This document shows, in pieces, positions 35,323 to 48,687 of a stretch of 64,000 bases of DNA; the stretch's first letter is position 1, and every line of letters starts with the position of its first letter. The stretch is from Amoeboaphelidium protococcarum (taxonomy: Eukaryota; Aphelidiomycota; Aphelidea), in NCBI GenBank assembly GCA_023515745.1, contig JALECJ010000258.1:2174501-2238500 (forward strand). Reading direction: 5' to 3'. The notes beneath the pieces were generated by a model, which did not search any database, was not told the DNA's origin, and saw nothing but the letters and a program-made list of their open reading frames with translations. A program made the position numbers and the translations under genes.

Positions 35323-38136
35323 ATGGTGTCTTTTGATTATCAATTAAATAATTTGCTGGGAGCAGTGTACAAGAAGGGAAATGTCGTGTTTATGCCTGAC
35401 AAGAAATCCCTGATCAGTCCTGTGGGCAACAAGGTATCGTGCTTTGATCTTGTGGGTAGCCTGTCTTTCACATTTCCCTTCGAGACTTAGAAGAACATTG
35501 CCGTTATGGACGTCTCTCCTGATGGATAATTCATAATGTGTATTGATGAAGATGGACGTGCTATTATGGCTCATGTGTAAAGACGCGTCATTGTTCATCG
35601 TTTCACTTTCAAGAGTCGCGTCACTGCCATGAAGTTCAGTCCTGATGGTATGTATGTCGCTGTTGCTCTGCATCATAAACATATGGTTTAGATATGGAAA
35701 ACTCCACTTTATAATAATAGAAGAGGAATTGATAACTTGAGCGCCACTGATGGAGGATCTTTTGAAGTCGAAATGGACTTTGCGCCGTTTTCTCTTCATC
35801 ATCAGCACTCGGGACATTAGGATGATATTTGTCATTTCACCTGGTCCAGTGATGGTTAGATGCTTATTTCTGCTGCGAAAGATAGGACAATGAGGTTATG
35901 GACTCTGCACACGGTTGAAGATTATAAGCCGTTGGTCTTGAGTGGACACCGGGATACTGTGGTTGGCTGCTGGTGGAGTGAAGATTATACACAAGTGTAC
36001 AGTGTCGGCAAAGATGGTGCATTATTCATTTGGAACTCTATAAGTAATGATGGTTTGAGTCAGTCTGCGTTTATACCCGCTGAATGTACGTTGAAATTGC
36101 ATTAGAAGCATTATTTTGCTCAGAAGGGGGAATATGGGACCGCTCAGGCACGATGCGCTGATTTTCATCCAGAATCGAAACTGTTAACTGTTGGCTTCAG
36201 TAATGGCGTATTTGCTATGTATGAACTGCCGGATATCAATCTTATTCATACGCTGAGCATATCTTAAAAGAAGATTGATACGGTCGCGTTTTCTCTCACT
36301 GGTGACTGGATAGCTTTGGCATCATCTACCCTTGGATAGCTGCTAGTCTGGGACTGGAAGTCTGAGTCGTATGTTATGAAATAGCAAGGACATTATTACG
36401 ATATGAATTGTGTCGCGTATTCCACTAATGGCTAGCTGATGGCTAGTGGAGGCGATGATGGGAAAGTAAAAATTTGGAATGCCAACACGGGCTTTTGCTT
36501 TATCACCTTTTAGGAGCATTAGAGTCCTGTGTCAGCTGTATGCTTTGCTGGTAAACAAGGTGGCAAGTAGAGTATTGTGTTCAGTGCAAGTTATGATGGA
36601 ACTGTGAGAGCTTACGATCTTGTGAGATATCGTAACTTTAGAACGTTTACGGCGCCTTAGAGAGTGCAGTTCTCCTCCATCGCCGTAGAACCGAATGGAG
36701 ATATATTGTGTGCTGGCTCTTTGGACAGTTTTGAAATTTATGTTTGGTCTGTGCAAACGGGAAAGTTGTTAGAAGTCCTACCCGGCCATGAGGGTCCTGT
36801 AAGTTCTCTGTGCTTCTCTCCCGAGCCCATAGTGCCCGACAGCGGATGCTATCTGTATAGCGCCTCCTGGGATAAAAGTGTAAAGATTTGGGACATTTAT
36901 AGTCGTGGTGAGGGAACGAAATGTATCGAGACTTTTAAACACAAATCTGACGTATTGGCTGTGACTGTTAGATATGATGGTAAAGAGGTGTGCTCAGCTA
37001 CTCTGGATGGTCAGCTGCTCTTCTGGGATCCTCTGAGTGGCGAACATTCTAAGCGTGTACAGTTGATTGAAGGGCGTCGTGATATTGTAGGCGGGAGAAA
37101 ATCTTACGATGTGAGGACTGCTGCAAATTCTGCTCAAGACAAGTACTTCACCACAGTTTGTTATACAGCGGATGGAGCGGCCGTTTTAGCTGGCGGAAAT
37201 TCTAAATACGTTTGCCTTTATGATTTGAATAATCATGTTCTGCTCAAGAAGTTTTAATTGACGCGTAATTTATCATTGGATGGAGTCTAGGATAAGTTGA
37301 ACTCTAGAAATGTCACCCAAGCTGGCGTTGTTGATCTAAATGATAGTGGCGATGAATAGAGTGATTTGGAGGATCGTCTGCAATAGCGTCATGCTTTACC
37401 TGGTGCTTAGAAAAATGATCGCTCTTCTAGGCGTACTAAACCGGACATTAGGTGTAAGGCTTTGCAGTTTAGTCCTGTTGGTGCGTCTTTTGCAGTAGTC
37501 ACAACGGAGGGCTTGATGGAGTACGCAGTTAACGAATCGACATCCTTCGATCCAGTTGACCTCAGCGTGGATCTCACTCCCGACAGTGTGATTGACATGG
37601 TTAGACGGTTGAAGAAAGGTATATAATCTAATTTAGACTCGTGGCAACTGGCTCTTACCATGTCTCTCCGACTTGGAGAAGTTGGTCTCATGCAGTTTAT
37701 GTATGAGAGCGTGCCTGTAGATTAGATTGAATTTTTAGTCTAGAATCTACACACACGTTACATCTGCAGTCTATTGAGATTGATTGCCTTGCTATTAGAT
37801 CAACAGAATGGTGATACAATAGCTTAGATGAACAAGACTGCAAAGTCACCTCATATCCAGTTACATCTGCTATTCATTAAATCCCTGCTATACTTTCATG
37901 GAGAGTTCATCCGTAAATCATACGGTAAAGTGGATTACTCGGTAAATGAGGGCATTTTAAAGGCTGGCTTGAACGAAAAATCATCAATTCAAGTAGTGAT
38001 GCGCGTAATCAAGAAGCATTTATAACAGTTACAGACTGATGTATCATCACTTGCTCATTAGAATCTATATACAATTGAGTATGTGAGAAAGCAGTGTCTT
38101 AAGAGCGAAGTGGTAAAAAAGGAACTGATACTTTGA
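35323..38136 (+). CDS. PWP2: Pwp2/Utp1, UTP-B subunit of the small-subunit processome (937 aa)
   Basis: A double WD40-propeller protein needed for 18S rRNA maturation in the nucleolus. Many WD repeats are visible from residue 10: SVSPDG-type turns, HQDDICHFTWSSDGQML, AAKDRTMRLWTL, LSGHRDTVVGCWW, GDDGKVKIWNANTG, SYDGTVRAYDL, PGHEGPVSSLCFSP, SASWDKSVKIWDI and SATLDGQLLFWD. The C-terminal domain after residue 730 (FDPVDLSVDLTPDSV) is the Utp12-type helical domain typical of Pwp2. ATG 35323 begins MVSFDYQLNNLLG, as in orthologues. It ends KELIL before TGA, 38 bp from the stop of the convergent adaptor gene. Confidence 0.94.
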
Positions 38137-38174
38137 TTGAAATTAGAGAAATCGAATAGAATATAATAAGAGCA

Positions 38175-38603
38175 TCATTAAAAAGCATCTATCATGTTTT
38201 CCACGTTATCTTTACATTGCTGTATGCTATTACATACAATATCTCCATCGACAATAAGCTCGTTTAAAACTAACAAGATTTATGGCAATCGTTCAATAAA
38301 ATCAATCTCTGCGATACGTCCCATACACCCAGCCAACGCCTCCATGAAAAATTGTGTCCATTCAAACCATTTAAAGCATTCGCCACTAACTCCACTTCCA
38401 TCGATAATGACCATTATAAACAACGGCCCATAATTTCTATATACAGCTATACAGGTGTCATAATACACAAACGGCAAATCGCGCGGCCGCCTATCCAAAA
38501 TGCAGTCCATCAATTAATCAGTCTCCGCTACTTTTTTGCCATTGCCATACACTCTGCATAACCGCACCTGTTTGAAGTGATTAAAAACGACAATTTAATT
38601 CAT
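38175..38603 (-). CDS. Divergent AP-complex small (sigma) subunit, longin fold (142 aa)
   Basis: A clathrin-adaptor or coat small chain. Length (142 aa) and order fit sigma subunits: an N-terminal beta strand (IVVFNHFKQVRLCRVYG), the central VYYDTCIAVYRNYGPLFIMV, corresponding to the family's KIVYRRYASLYF strand pair, then the helix WTQFFMEALAGCMGRIAEIDF (family: ...LDKYFGNVCELDI) and a final helix with LNELIVDGDIV. Conservation is weaker than for AP-1/2/3 sigma, so AP-4, AP-5 or another longin coat protein is possible. The gene faces PWP2 tail to tail. Confidence 0.7.
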
Positions 38604-38986
38604 ACCAGTTAAGAACAGTAAGTTTTAGCAGTACAGCTCAAATCGAAACACTTATGACGATCATTTAAGAGAAAAATCAACGAATGTAATAACAGTCACA
38701 AACGATCGCTTCACCGAGCTGGCGAAACACATGCGCAAAGCTTAAACGAACAACAACTAAAGCGGATCGATTCGACGCGTCGACCCGATGTTTTGTGATT
38801 CGCCAAGTTTCAAAGTCCGGCCCGCCGTTCGTTCACACAGCCAGTAGTCACAAAGCGTAGAGTTAAACAGTCGGCCTATTCACCATTGTATTGTGTATCT
38901 TTCTTCTTCTAAAGTTGCCTTTTGCTGCCACTCGGAATTAGTTACACTGGATTTACTTGCATTACCTTTTACTTACTTTGAGAAAC
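38604..38986. promoter_or_regulatory. Divergent spacer, 38.6-39.0 kb
   Basis: 383 bp between divergent starts with G/C-rich ACGCGTCGACCCG near 38776 and a TTTCTTCTTCT tract near 38900. No gene seen. Presumed shared promoter. Confidence 0.45.
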
Positions 38987-40927
38987 ATGTTTAGAAATTT
39001 CTCGCTGGACTCTCTGCCTTCCCAACTGTCTGGATCAAGTCTTCATGATTCTGAGGGTAATAATGATTCTGTGGCACTTGGAAGCGATTCTGACCTGGCT
39101 GGAAAATCTATTCAACATTCGAAGGCGGTTACAGACTAGCTTGAGGCAAAGAGAGATGTTAATAAGAATGGTGATATGTCAAAAACTGATGAGTCTGACA
39201 CATAAAAGATTTAATTCAATGCGCATGTTGTGAAAGCCGGCGACTTTGAGAGTGAGAAGCATTTCTACCCGCGAGTGCTTAATGCTTAAATCCATCCGCT
39301 GGTTGCCTCCTTCTTCACGCTGGGTAATGAGAGGATTATTGCGCGATATACACACCTGAATCCCATGGTGAATGAAGAGAAGCTGCGTGAAATCTTCAAT
39401 TATCGCCCGCAATATTTCGCTTGGGCCGGGTCTGACTTGTTCAATGTTACCAATGCAGAGGGACATCGCCAAATGATTGTGATTGAGACAAATAGCTGCC
39501 CATCTGGTTAGAAGAGCATGCCACTTCTGGTGGACCATGAGGAGTATGGCGGGTACGGTATTGTGCTTGAACACACTTTCAAAGGTATTCTTGCGTAAAC
39601 TGATTCTCAACTGGGCCGCCTCGCTGTAGTGTACGACAAGAATGTAATGGAGGCTAGTGGATATGCTGCCGTCATGGCTGATGTTATGAAGGAGGAAGTT
39701 TTGCTGGTCGAGTTCTATATTAATGATCCTGATCCGCCTGTTAAGTGGGTAGACCGATTGATGCATGTCAGAGATTAGCAATAGCAGTGGCATCCTGTAC
39801 GCGCTTGTTTTCGCTACGTCACTTAGAAGCCGTGGAATAGGTTCCCTATTTACTCCAAAACTCTGGTGCTAAATAGCATAGTATCATGTCTGGCTGGTGG
39901 TAGAAATAAGATGATGGCTGCAAGAGCATATGAATTCTATAATGCTGAGCTGTAGAGTGAAGGAACAGGGCTTCAGATTCGTATTCCAGAAACCATCCGC
40001 AAAGTTACCAAGAGTGAAATACCCTTATGGGTGGAGACTATGGGCAATCATGCCGTGGTCAAGAATCCTTACTCCAATGCTGGACAGGGTGTGTACACTA
40101 TCACAAACAAATAGGAGCTGGACAAGTTTATGAGTGAAGAGCACCATTACGACAAGTTTATCGTGCAGTCTTTGGTTGGTAATGCCTCGTGGTCGTCCAT
40201 CACACGCTCAGGCAAGTACTATCACGTTGGTCTGATACCGAATAAGAAGTGTCATACATACGTCTCAGATCTTCGTGTTATGGTCGCAGGGAGTAGTGTT
40301 GGCGAGGGGTTTAAGCCTGTGGCGGTGTACGCTAGGCGTGCTAGGAAGCCTCTGCTCAAGTATCTGGAAGATGATCCGTCTGTTAGTTCCTGGGAAATGC
40401 TTGGCACTAATTTGAGTGTTAAATTGAATCCGGAAAATGGTGATGGCTCCGGCGTACCTCAATTTACAACGGAACCTCAAAGATTATTGCTTATGGACCG
40501 TAAAGATTTTAACACTTTGGGCTACGGTGTAGATGACCTCATTGATGCATATGTCCAGACTGTTCTGTCTGTGATTGCCATTGACAAAATGTGTTGCCGC
40601 TTAATGAAAGAGACTAAAGTTGATCCTGTATCTGCTAGCCAAGAAGCTCATTAATAGCGGCGCTAGTCATCAGAGCTCAATGTTTAACAAAATGGCAGTC
40701 AAAGTGGCGGAAGATTTGGCTAAAGAGGCTCTGAACATTGTCTCACTTACAGCGATAACGAATAGAATCAATAATAGCATTAAGCAGGGGACACGGTCTT
40801 AGGGTCCTCTATTATGCACTCTGGAGAATGTAATCAAAATAGCGACAAAATTCGACGAACATTTGATTGGGAGTTGTTTGAAGCATTGAATCCAGATCCT
40901 GCTTTACTCGATGAAATTATGCTATGA
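38987..40927 (+). CDS. ATP-grasp-like protein of unknown role (646 aa)
   Basis: I recognise an ATP-grasp-type core but not the family. [19 protein letters not shown] near residue 370 resembles the ATP-binding Lys/glycine loop of ATP-grasp ligases, followed by the hinge-like [14 protein letters not shown] and [11 protein letters not shown]. Upstream lie conserved-looking blocks [27 protein letters not shown] and [13 protein letters not shown]; the last could be a second half of the active site placed N-terminally. The first 80 residues are Ser/Asp-rich, and the C-terminal 100 are Gln/Ser/Asn-rich, ending DEIML. A peptide- or amino-acid-ligase function is a guess. TAG/TAA Gln codons are common, with no TGA inside. 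Confidence 0.65.
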
Positions 40928-41198
40928 CCCATGAAAGGAATAGACTTTAAAATGTTGCTTTTTCAGAACAGATAACTGCTTTATTGGGACCATCTATAAT
41001 GAAAATATGTTGGTCGTATAGAATATGAAGTGCTTTTTAATTTTAAATTTCTTGCACATGTCTAAGTAAGATAGGGTCAGAGAAATTAAGTTTAAAGTTT
41101 ACTAAACTAGAAAAATCAACTCAACTTTATTCAGTCTATTACCCACCAGTCATCATTATTCACCAGAGTCAAAATACAGTATTCTTTCTGACGCGTCA

Positions 41199-41580
41199 TC
41201 AATGATGGTTGAGAATATTTAGTAAGGTTAAAGCACTAGATTTTTCTTCATCCGAGATTACAGTGATAGCTTTCAACTGTCTCCCGTCATGGGATCTAGA
41301 TACAGATGCAGTTACACTGACAATTTCCGCGCAGTTGATCTTAGTCGCATCTTTCCGTCATGATGTGTAGCTTCAATCTAGGCATTACAATCGTACCAGA
41401 CCGACCTTGTTTCTTTTGAACATTTAAAGTATCCTTCACAACAGTCTAATCAATTTTCTCATATAGCGATGCATCCATTTCAGGCCAATCAATTTGAAAC
41501 AGTTTCTGCCCAATTTCCGTTTTATGCCCCTTTGTTGCAAGTAGAACATTGCCACAGATAATTCGCCCCTAGAGGAGCAT
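41199..41580 (-). CDS. Short unrecognised protein, probably two exons (110 aa)
   Basis: From ATG 41580 the frame begins MLLQGRIICGNVLLATKGHK and continues for 97 codons to a TGA at 41287 in the unspliced frame. Removing a 49-nt GTAATG...TAAG interval (41340-41388) joins it in frame to a better-looking tail (IVSVTASVSRSHDGRQLKA) ending at TGA 41199. The intron length matches the shortest ones in the nearby kinase gene. The spliced product has a possible beta-rich fold, but I do not recognise it. It shares a 200-bp divergent spacer with FAN1, which supports a real gene. Confidence 0.45.
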
Positions 41581-41780
41581 CAATACAATGATATTTTTAA
41601 GAGCAGATCATCTCCCTGAATTATCATTGTTCATAATGGGACAAATATAAAATGAAAATCGTATTATAACTAATTACACCTACTGTCACACACGTGTAAT
41701 GGTGAAAATACTAATTTGTATCCGCATCTTTCTACTATAATCACGGCACTTTACTTTAGCTTGAATCAAACTTGAAACAC

Positions 41781-44054
41781 ATGGAGAAAGCGTTCGCCCA
41801 GAGTGAGTTGTCAACGATTCCTGCTTATTCCGAAAGCATCACCAGCAGTAAGCAGTATTATAACGAAACAATGTTAACGGACGATTAAGCGTTGCAAATT
41901 TTAAGCATTTACATGTAGAAATAGACAGAGCTTATTGTAGAGGATGAATAAGATGTACCAGCGGAACGCCGCTCGTATTTGCAGATATTTGTAGAGATTT
42001 TGGAATAGGCCAAGACTTTTGGAATATTTGATTCCAACATGCTTGCGCGATACTTGAACCTTTCGTAGGACGCTTTAAAGTTACTTATTCGGCTTTATAT
42101 GCGTAAAGATGGGTGGATAAAGTATTCTTCTATTGATTATAGTGAGATAATAGATTTGGATTCAGCTATAAACTAATTGCATTCTGAAGGGCTGTTGCTG
42201 ACGGAGGAGGATATCGCGTCTGACCAGGCTGGCATTTAGCTGAATTCTTCCACGGGTTAGAGTAGATCTTCTCTATTACAACTACTCGATTAATTCCATT
42301 TAAATAACATTGTGAACAGAGATTATCAAGAGAGTCTATCGTTGCAAGAGCTACTTGATCTTTTAACGCTGGAACAAATAAAATAGGTAGAGAAGACGTT
42401 CTGTTAGAAATCCAAACGATCTGGAGGCATTAAATCAGCGCGTATTCAAAACTTGATCGACTTCACTTCATCTTAGAAGCGTCTATTTTCTGAAAAGCCC
42501 TCCAACATTTCCAGTCTATTAAGGAAGCAGGTTTTGTAAATGATTGGTCGAGTTGTTATGCTAAAGAGCTCTGTGCGTCGCGATATCCGACAGGTACATC
42601 TTGCCTACTTTGGCTATAATCAAATTGAGTAATTGGAGGCTACGATGCGCGATGAGATTTTGGTAATGATGAATAGAAGGCGTTTTGTGCGCTATTAGCT
42701 GAGCATTGGTACTGTATTCATAAATTTGTAGCATCTTTAATTATTTGAACAATATCTACGAGTTTATGGTGAATGCGATAGATTGTTTCATGAGAAGAAG
42801 TTTGCCGATTTGAATACGCATTATGAGTAACTGATTTAATGTTGGGACACTGTGTAGTTACATTGGTCAGAAGTCGTGAGCTATGTCGATCAGTAGCAGG
42901 TGGTTGTAAATGGAATTCATTTGTATTTGTATAATCCTGTAATGATTTTGAGTAAAGCCTTGTGTTACTTGTCACGAAGTCTGGCGAAAGAAAAAAAGTT
43001 CCAAATGGAGTTTGAGCTGATCTAGTCATTGCTCATCTGTGAATACACTTGCAAAGAGCGTAAAGGTTATTTGTGGGATAGAATTCTGTTATTGTAAGAG
43101 CATCATATCAATCTTTAAACTCCCTCTCAGACTGATGGCGACAGCAAAGCTATTAAATTGGAACGATTAAAGTCTACACTTGAACTTGCGCAAGGATCAT
43201 TGAGTGATGAGAATGTTGAATTAATATTCATGAAATCGATCCTTGATAGAATTGGCCGGATAGAGAAACGTCTGAAAGTGGAGCAGTCTATAGTCAGCAA
43301 TCCGCCTGTTGAATTGGACATTATATACGATGATTTTACAATCGAACAACTCAAAGAGTAAAGCCAAGGCCAGAAGACTAGATGGCGAAGCGTGCTGTAC
43401 GATTATGACGCGCCGTAACTTAGTGACGAACATCATTTGATTATTGCATAAATATCATAATATGGTATAACAGTAGAGTAGGCTGCTTTAGAATAGTATT
43501 ATCTGCGAGGTTGGCCTGCTGGTTTGCATTGTGAAGGTGGTCCCCTGCGAATGATATTTAGTCTACTGTTCCATGACTTAATTTTTGATGCTAGTGTGAA
43601 GGGAGCTTTCATTAACAAGTATCATTCAGAGCCTGTTGATTTCCAAACTGAAATGTTTTATCTCAATCGGAAAGAGTCTATAGACGCCAGACTAGAGTTG
43701 CTATAAGAGTCTCTGGGCGTGATTTTGAATTTGTTGTCGGAGCGATACAAATAACTGCAGTCAAAGATGGCATATGGGCTTTAGTGGCACTATTCTTTAG
43801 AATTCTTGTCTGATCTCGTTTGCTGCATGGGACATTAATCAGTGTCTGCTATTTGCAGAGTGTTGGCCACGTAGAAGAAGAGGAATGGTGGCTTGCCAGA
43901 TTTGATACTTTACGATCGTGATAAGCTGAGAGTTAAACTGGCTGAAGTTAAAGGCCCGACAGATACGCTGCAAGATAATCAACACGTGTGGATCCAAGAT
44001 TTGATGCAAGGTGGACTGGATGTCGTTGTTTGTCGTATTAAAAATCGTCAGTGA
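41781..44054 (+). CDS. FAN1: FAN1 structure-specific nuclease with C-terminal VRR-NUC domain (757 aa)
   Basis: A DNA interstrand-crosslink repair nuclease that cuts 5' flaps and recesses. The VRR-NUC active site is intact near the C-terminus: PDLILYD, then LAEVKGPTDTLQDNQHVW and VVVCRI, giving the PD...ExK...Q signature. Upstream, GWPAGLHCEGGPLRMIF and FYLNRKESIDARLELL match the conserved linker to the nuclease. The N-terminal half is helical (ARYLNLSQDALKLLIRLYMRKDGW, SAP/TPR-like). No UBZ finger is visible, as in fungal forms. The frame runs open from ATG to TGA. Neighbours are unrelated housekeeping genes. Confidence 0.92.
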
Positions 44055-44419
44055 TTTTAGTCTTTATGTAGTTGTAATAAATATTATTTCAATTTGTTAT
44101 ATAATCACTCTCGGCTGAGTATTGATCGTGAAATGTTCAGTGTGTTGGTGTTAAAGCAGATTTATTCACTTCACCATCTCTGCCCTTTCATATTTCCACT
44201 GGATTGAAATTAGATGGAAAATTCAAAATTGAAATCACGTTGAAAGGGAGTAACACCTAATTAGAATATACTACTGTTGCTATAATGTGTGTTTTCAACG
44301 AAGCGACTAAATCGACAGTGTTCCGAAAGCTCAGCGCGTTCTCTCATTCGTTCTCCTTTATTATAATCAAGGCAGTTTTATCTTTTGTTCTATCCTGACT
44401 GATATTTGAAAATTTTGAA
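44055..44419. other. Gap between FAN1 and the enoyl-CoA isomerase gene
   Basis: 365 bp of A/T-rich DNA between two genes on the same strand. It must hold the FAN1 terminator and the next promoter. CGTTCTCTCATTCGTTCTCC near 44337 resembles the pyrimidine/CG blocks in other spacers. No RNA gene recognised. Confidence 0.4.
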
Positions 44420-45238
44420 ATGGCTCCGGTTGAACTAGTTATCAAGAAACTGTATGCAGTTTTATCTTTAAAGAGTCCTCCTGTGAATGCACTAACACTC
44501 GCTGTATGGACTCAAATGCTGAATGCTTTGGACTCATGTGAGAAGAATCCTGATATCAAAGGCTTGATCATAACTTCAGCAGTGACCAATTAATAGAAGC
44601 CTATATTCACCGCTGGGAATGATTTGACTTAGTTGTATGCGCCAATGACGAGCGGAGAAAAGTTTAGAGAGTTTTGGCTAGCATAGACCACATTTCTAAC
44701 CAGGCTCTATTCATCGCGTCTGGTAACGGTGGCCTGTATCAACGGAACATCGCCTGCTGGAGGTTGCGGCATATCGCTCTGCTGTGACTATAGAATTATG
44801 ACTGATTCTCAGTCTAGTAATGGATTTGCCAAGATTGGACTCAATGAAGTATCAATCGGTATTATGGTGCCCAAGTACTGGGGAAAGTTGTTCCTGTAGA
44901 CGGCTGGTAGTCGCGGCCATGCAGAGAAGTTACTGCTCACTGGCCAGATGTTGACACCGGAACAGGCGCTGAAGCTGGGTATTGTTGATGAGGTGGTCCC
45001 ATTGCAGCAGGTTCTGGAGCGTGGTGAACAGCTCATGCAGACTCAGTTCACAAAAATTCCCAGTGCTGGTTACGCGCTTACTAAGCGGGTGCTGAGAGAG
45101 GATTTTGCTCAACAATGGCAAAACTACGGCGAGGAGGAGGCCAGACAGGCGTGGAAGCAGTTGCAGCAGGAATCTATTGTGAGTAGTTTGGGGAAGATTT
45201 TGCAAAGCCTATCCGGTAAGAAGAAGTCTAAGCTGTGA
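44420..45238 (+). CDS. ECI1: Delta3,Delta2-enoyl-CoA isomerase, ECI1 type, with peroxisomal SKL tail (272 aa)
   Basis: A crotonase-fold enzyme that shifts cis/trans-3 double bonds to trans-2 during beta-oxidation of unsaturated fatty acids. Crotonase features: SPPVNALTLAVW, FTAGNDLTQLY (oxyanion loop), CINGTSPAGGCGISLCCDYRIM (second oxyanion Gly), and GLNEVSIGIMVPKYW, which is diagnostic of ECI1 rather than a hydratase. LGIVDEVVP follows. The protein ends KKKSKL before TGA, a textbook type 1 peroxisomal signal, and its N-terminus (MAPVELVIKK) lacks a mitochondrial presequence. So beta-oxidation of unsaturated fats is placed in peroxisomes. Confidence 0.92.
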
Positions 45239-45306
45239 TATCTTCTTTGTGTATGTATCAATGGAACTTTGTTACGTAAGTTTAAATAATATTATTATTC
45301 ACACGT

Positions 45307-46144
45307 TCAAAGTCTATTAGTATTTCTTGGTACATCTGACAACTCACTTTCACAATCTGAACAAGATTAAACACCTTTATCACCATCATTGTCAGACTTC
45401 TCATCTATGTCTCCACCATCCATATATTCATATTACACCTTAACAACTTCTTCTCCGTCAGAGCATTAGGCGTACTTTGCAAACAACTCCTCATTCATAT
45501 CATAAAACGATTCACCCCACTACACATTCATACGCGATTTAAAATTTACGTTATGAAATGATTATTAAATCTCAATAATATACGCTTACAGTAAATTTGC
45601 TTAATAGAGCATGTCCGTAATCATCAAATCCGCAGATGAACAGAGCGGCTGCCAATGCTTCAGCGCAATTCAGTTTGAAGGGCTTTCCATAGTTGACAGG
45701 ATTAGCCGCCACAAGATACGGTAGAAGTCTATCTACACGAGCATTGAATCCTGATACATTTCCACCACCACTACCACCATTGCCATTGGATTGATTCAGA
45801 TTGGGAATAAACTTGTGGAATGGCACTTCATCAACACGCGCCCAAGAGCAATCTACAACGGCCAGTCCAATCCTTTCAATTATGCTCTTATCAGCAGGTG
45901 ATATCACTCTATCAGCTGTAGGAGAGAGAATTATACCGCGGAATTTAGCATTTTTATTAAAAGTCTTCACCATGCCATGTCTATGCAGTTTCCGCCCAGA
46001 GCATCGCTTCGGATCACAATGATCAAAATCCCACATTCCAATTGTGAACGGGAATATGACAGTATTATTAGCAGATTCTTCTTGGCCACCTTGCTTATAT
46101 CCTTCTCTACTCTACGAAGATCTTGATGCGTGATGTCGCGTCAT
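45307..46144 (-). CDS. TSR3: Tsr3, 18S rRNA aminocarboxypropyltransferase (2 exons)
   Basis: The enzyme that transfers the aminocarboxypropyl group of S-adenosylmethionine to the hypermodified uridine of 18S rRNA in late small-subunit assembly. Signature blocks: MWDFDHCDPKRCSGRKL, GIILSPTADRVISPAD, VVDCSWARVDEVPF, LPYLVAANPVNYGKP and NCAEALAAALFICGF. A 70-nt intron (45520-45589, GTAAGC...GTGTAG) is supported because splicing yields KFTWGESFYDMN, the expected continuation. An acidic tail after FAKYAQC ends at TGA 45307. An insertion of Asn/Gly repeats (NGNGGSGGGN) sits in one loop. The 3' end converges on ECI1 at 68 bp. Confidence 0.93.
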
Positions 46145-46273
46145 TTCAATACTGAGTTTCTATAAATTAAGCTGTATCAAAGCGCTGATTCTTTTATATA
46201 ATTTCATGCTAAAGCAAAATCGTTCATATCAATTAGCGAACAACTCTCTTGGTTTAGCTGGATTAGCGGAATA

Positions 46274-46842
46274 ATGATTAGGACGTTCTAAAGATTTTAC
46301 AGCCAATTACAGTAGTCATGTAAGTTTACTAATGTGGCTTATATTGTCTTATAACGTGAATTATAAACTTTGTAGTGAAGGTGACTCTGAAGAATGACCT
46401 TAAATCTGCCATGATATCAAAGGATTCCACGCGCGTGTCTGTTGTGAAATCTTTGATTGCCGATTTATCATATGCTGATAAGGTGGCAACTGCACAGAGT
46501 GGTTCCATGTCAGAAGTAGACGTTATCCGTGCTAATATAAAGAAGAGATTAGATTCTATCGCTGAATATCGGAAAGCTCAGCGTGACGATCTTGCTACCA
46601 AGGAGCAATCCGAGTTGGACATTGTGCAAAGTTATATACCGACTCAAATGTCACAAGACGAGGTGACTGAAAGGATGAGCAAACTTGTCAGCGAGTAGTT
46701 CAAGGGTGAGCAGTTGAGTACCAGAGACATGAAACGCGTTATGAGTGCTGCCAAAAGTCAATTTGATCCGAACCGTGTATCAATGTCAGCTCTGGCTACA
46801 GCAGCACAGCGTGTTCTCAACGCGTCATCTCGGTAGAAGTGA
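46274..46842 (+). CDS. AIM41: Mitochondrial YqeY/AIM41-like protein (170 aa, 2 exons)
   Basis: GatB/YqeY-domain protein, thought to help tRNA-dependent amidation in mitochondria. Exon 1 encodes MIRTFQRFYSQLQQS, a basic presequence. A 56-nt intron (46320-46375, GTAAGT...TTTGTAG) joins it to LKVTLKNDLKSAMISKD, the YqeY start. Further signatures: SVVKSLIADLSYAD, ANIKKRLDSIAEYRKA, ELDIVQSYIPTQMS and a C-terminal DMKRVMSAAKSQFDPNRV. The stop is TGA after RQK. Splicing is required, because exon 2 lacks an ATG at the right place. Confidence 0.9.
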
Positions 46843-47093
46843 TAAAAATGAAAGTTAAATTTTTGTGATAACACAGCAATAATGAGCATATTAACTCAAT
46901 TTTCACAGTTTTTTATATGTAATTTGGCCAGTTTTGTTTCATTACTCGATTGGACGAATTAGTGCACGAATGTGATAAAAATAGATTATCTGGTGTATGT
47001 AGGCAACGACCATTCGAACATCAGCACATGTGCTATTTTTTTAAATGAACTGTTGAATGAGGTCAATACAATTAGTTGATTTTTTGAGTGATT

Positions 47094-48484
<1,391 letters not shown>

Positions 48485-48687
48485 ATTCATGTTGAAGTCT
48501 CAGTCTACAAGTATATTAGATGTAAAAGCGGGATATTTAATTATTAAGTCTAAATTCATTCTTGGATTTACGCGTAAATTTGCCTTTGCCATCACGGTTG
48601 TCACCGTACTTAAGCCACGTTTCAGGTTTCAATGCTGATTTACTCTTTCGGAATGGCCTTTTATTTTGCATTACACAAAGCGTAACA

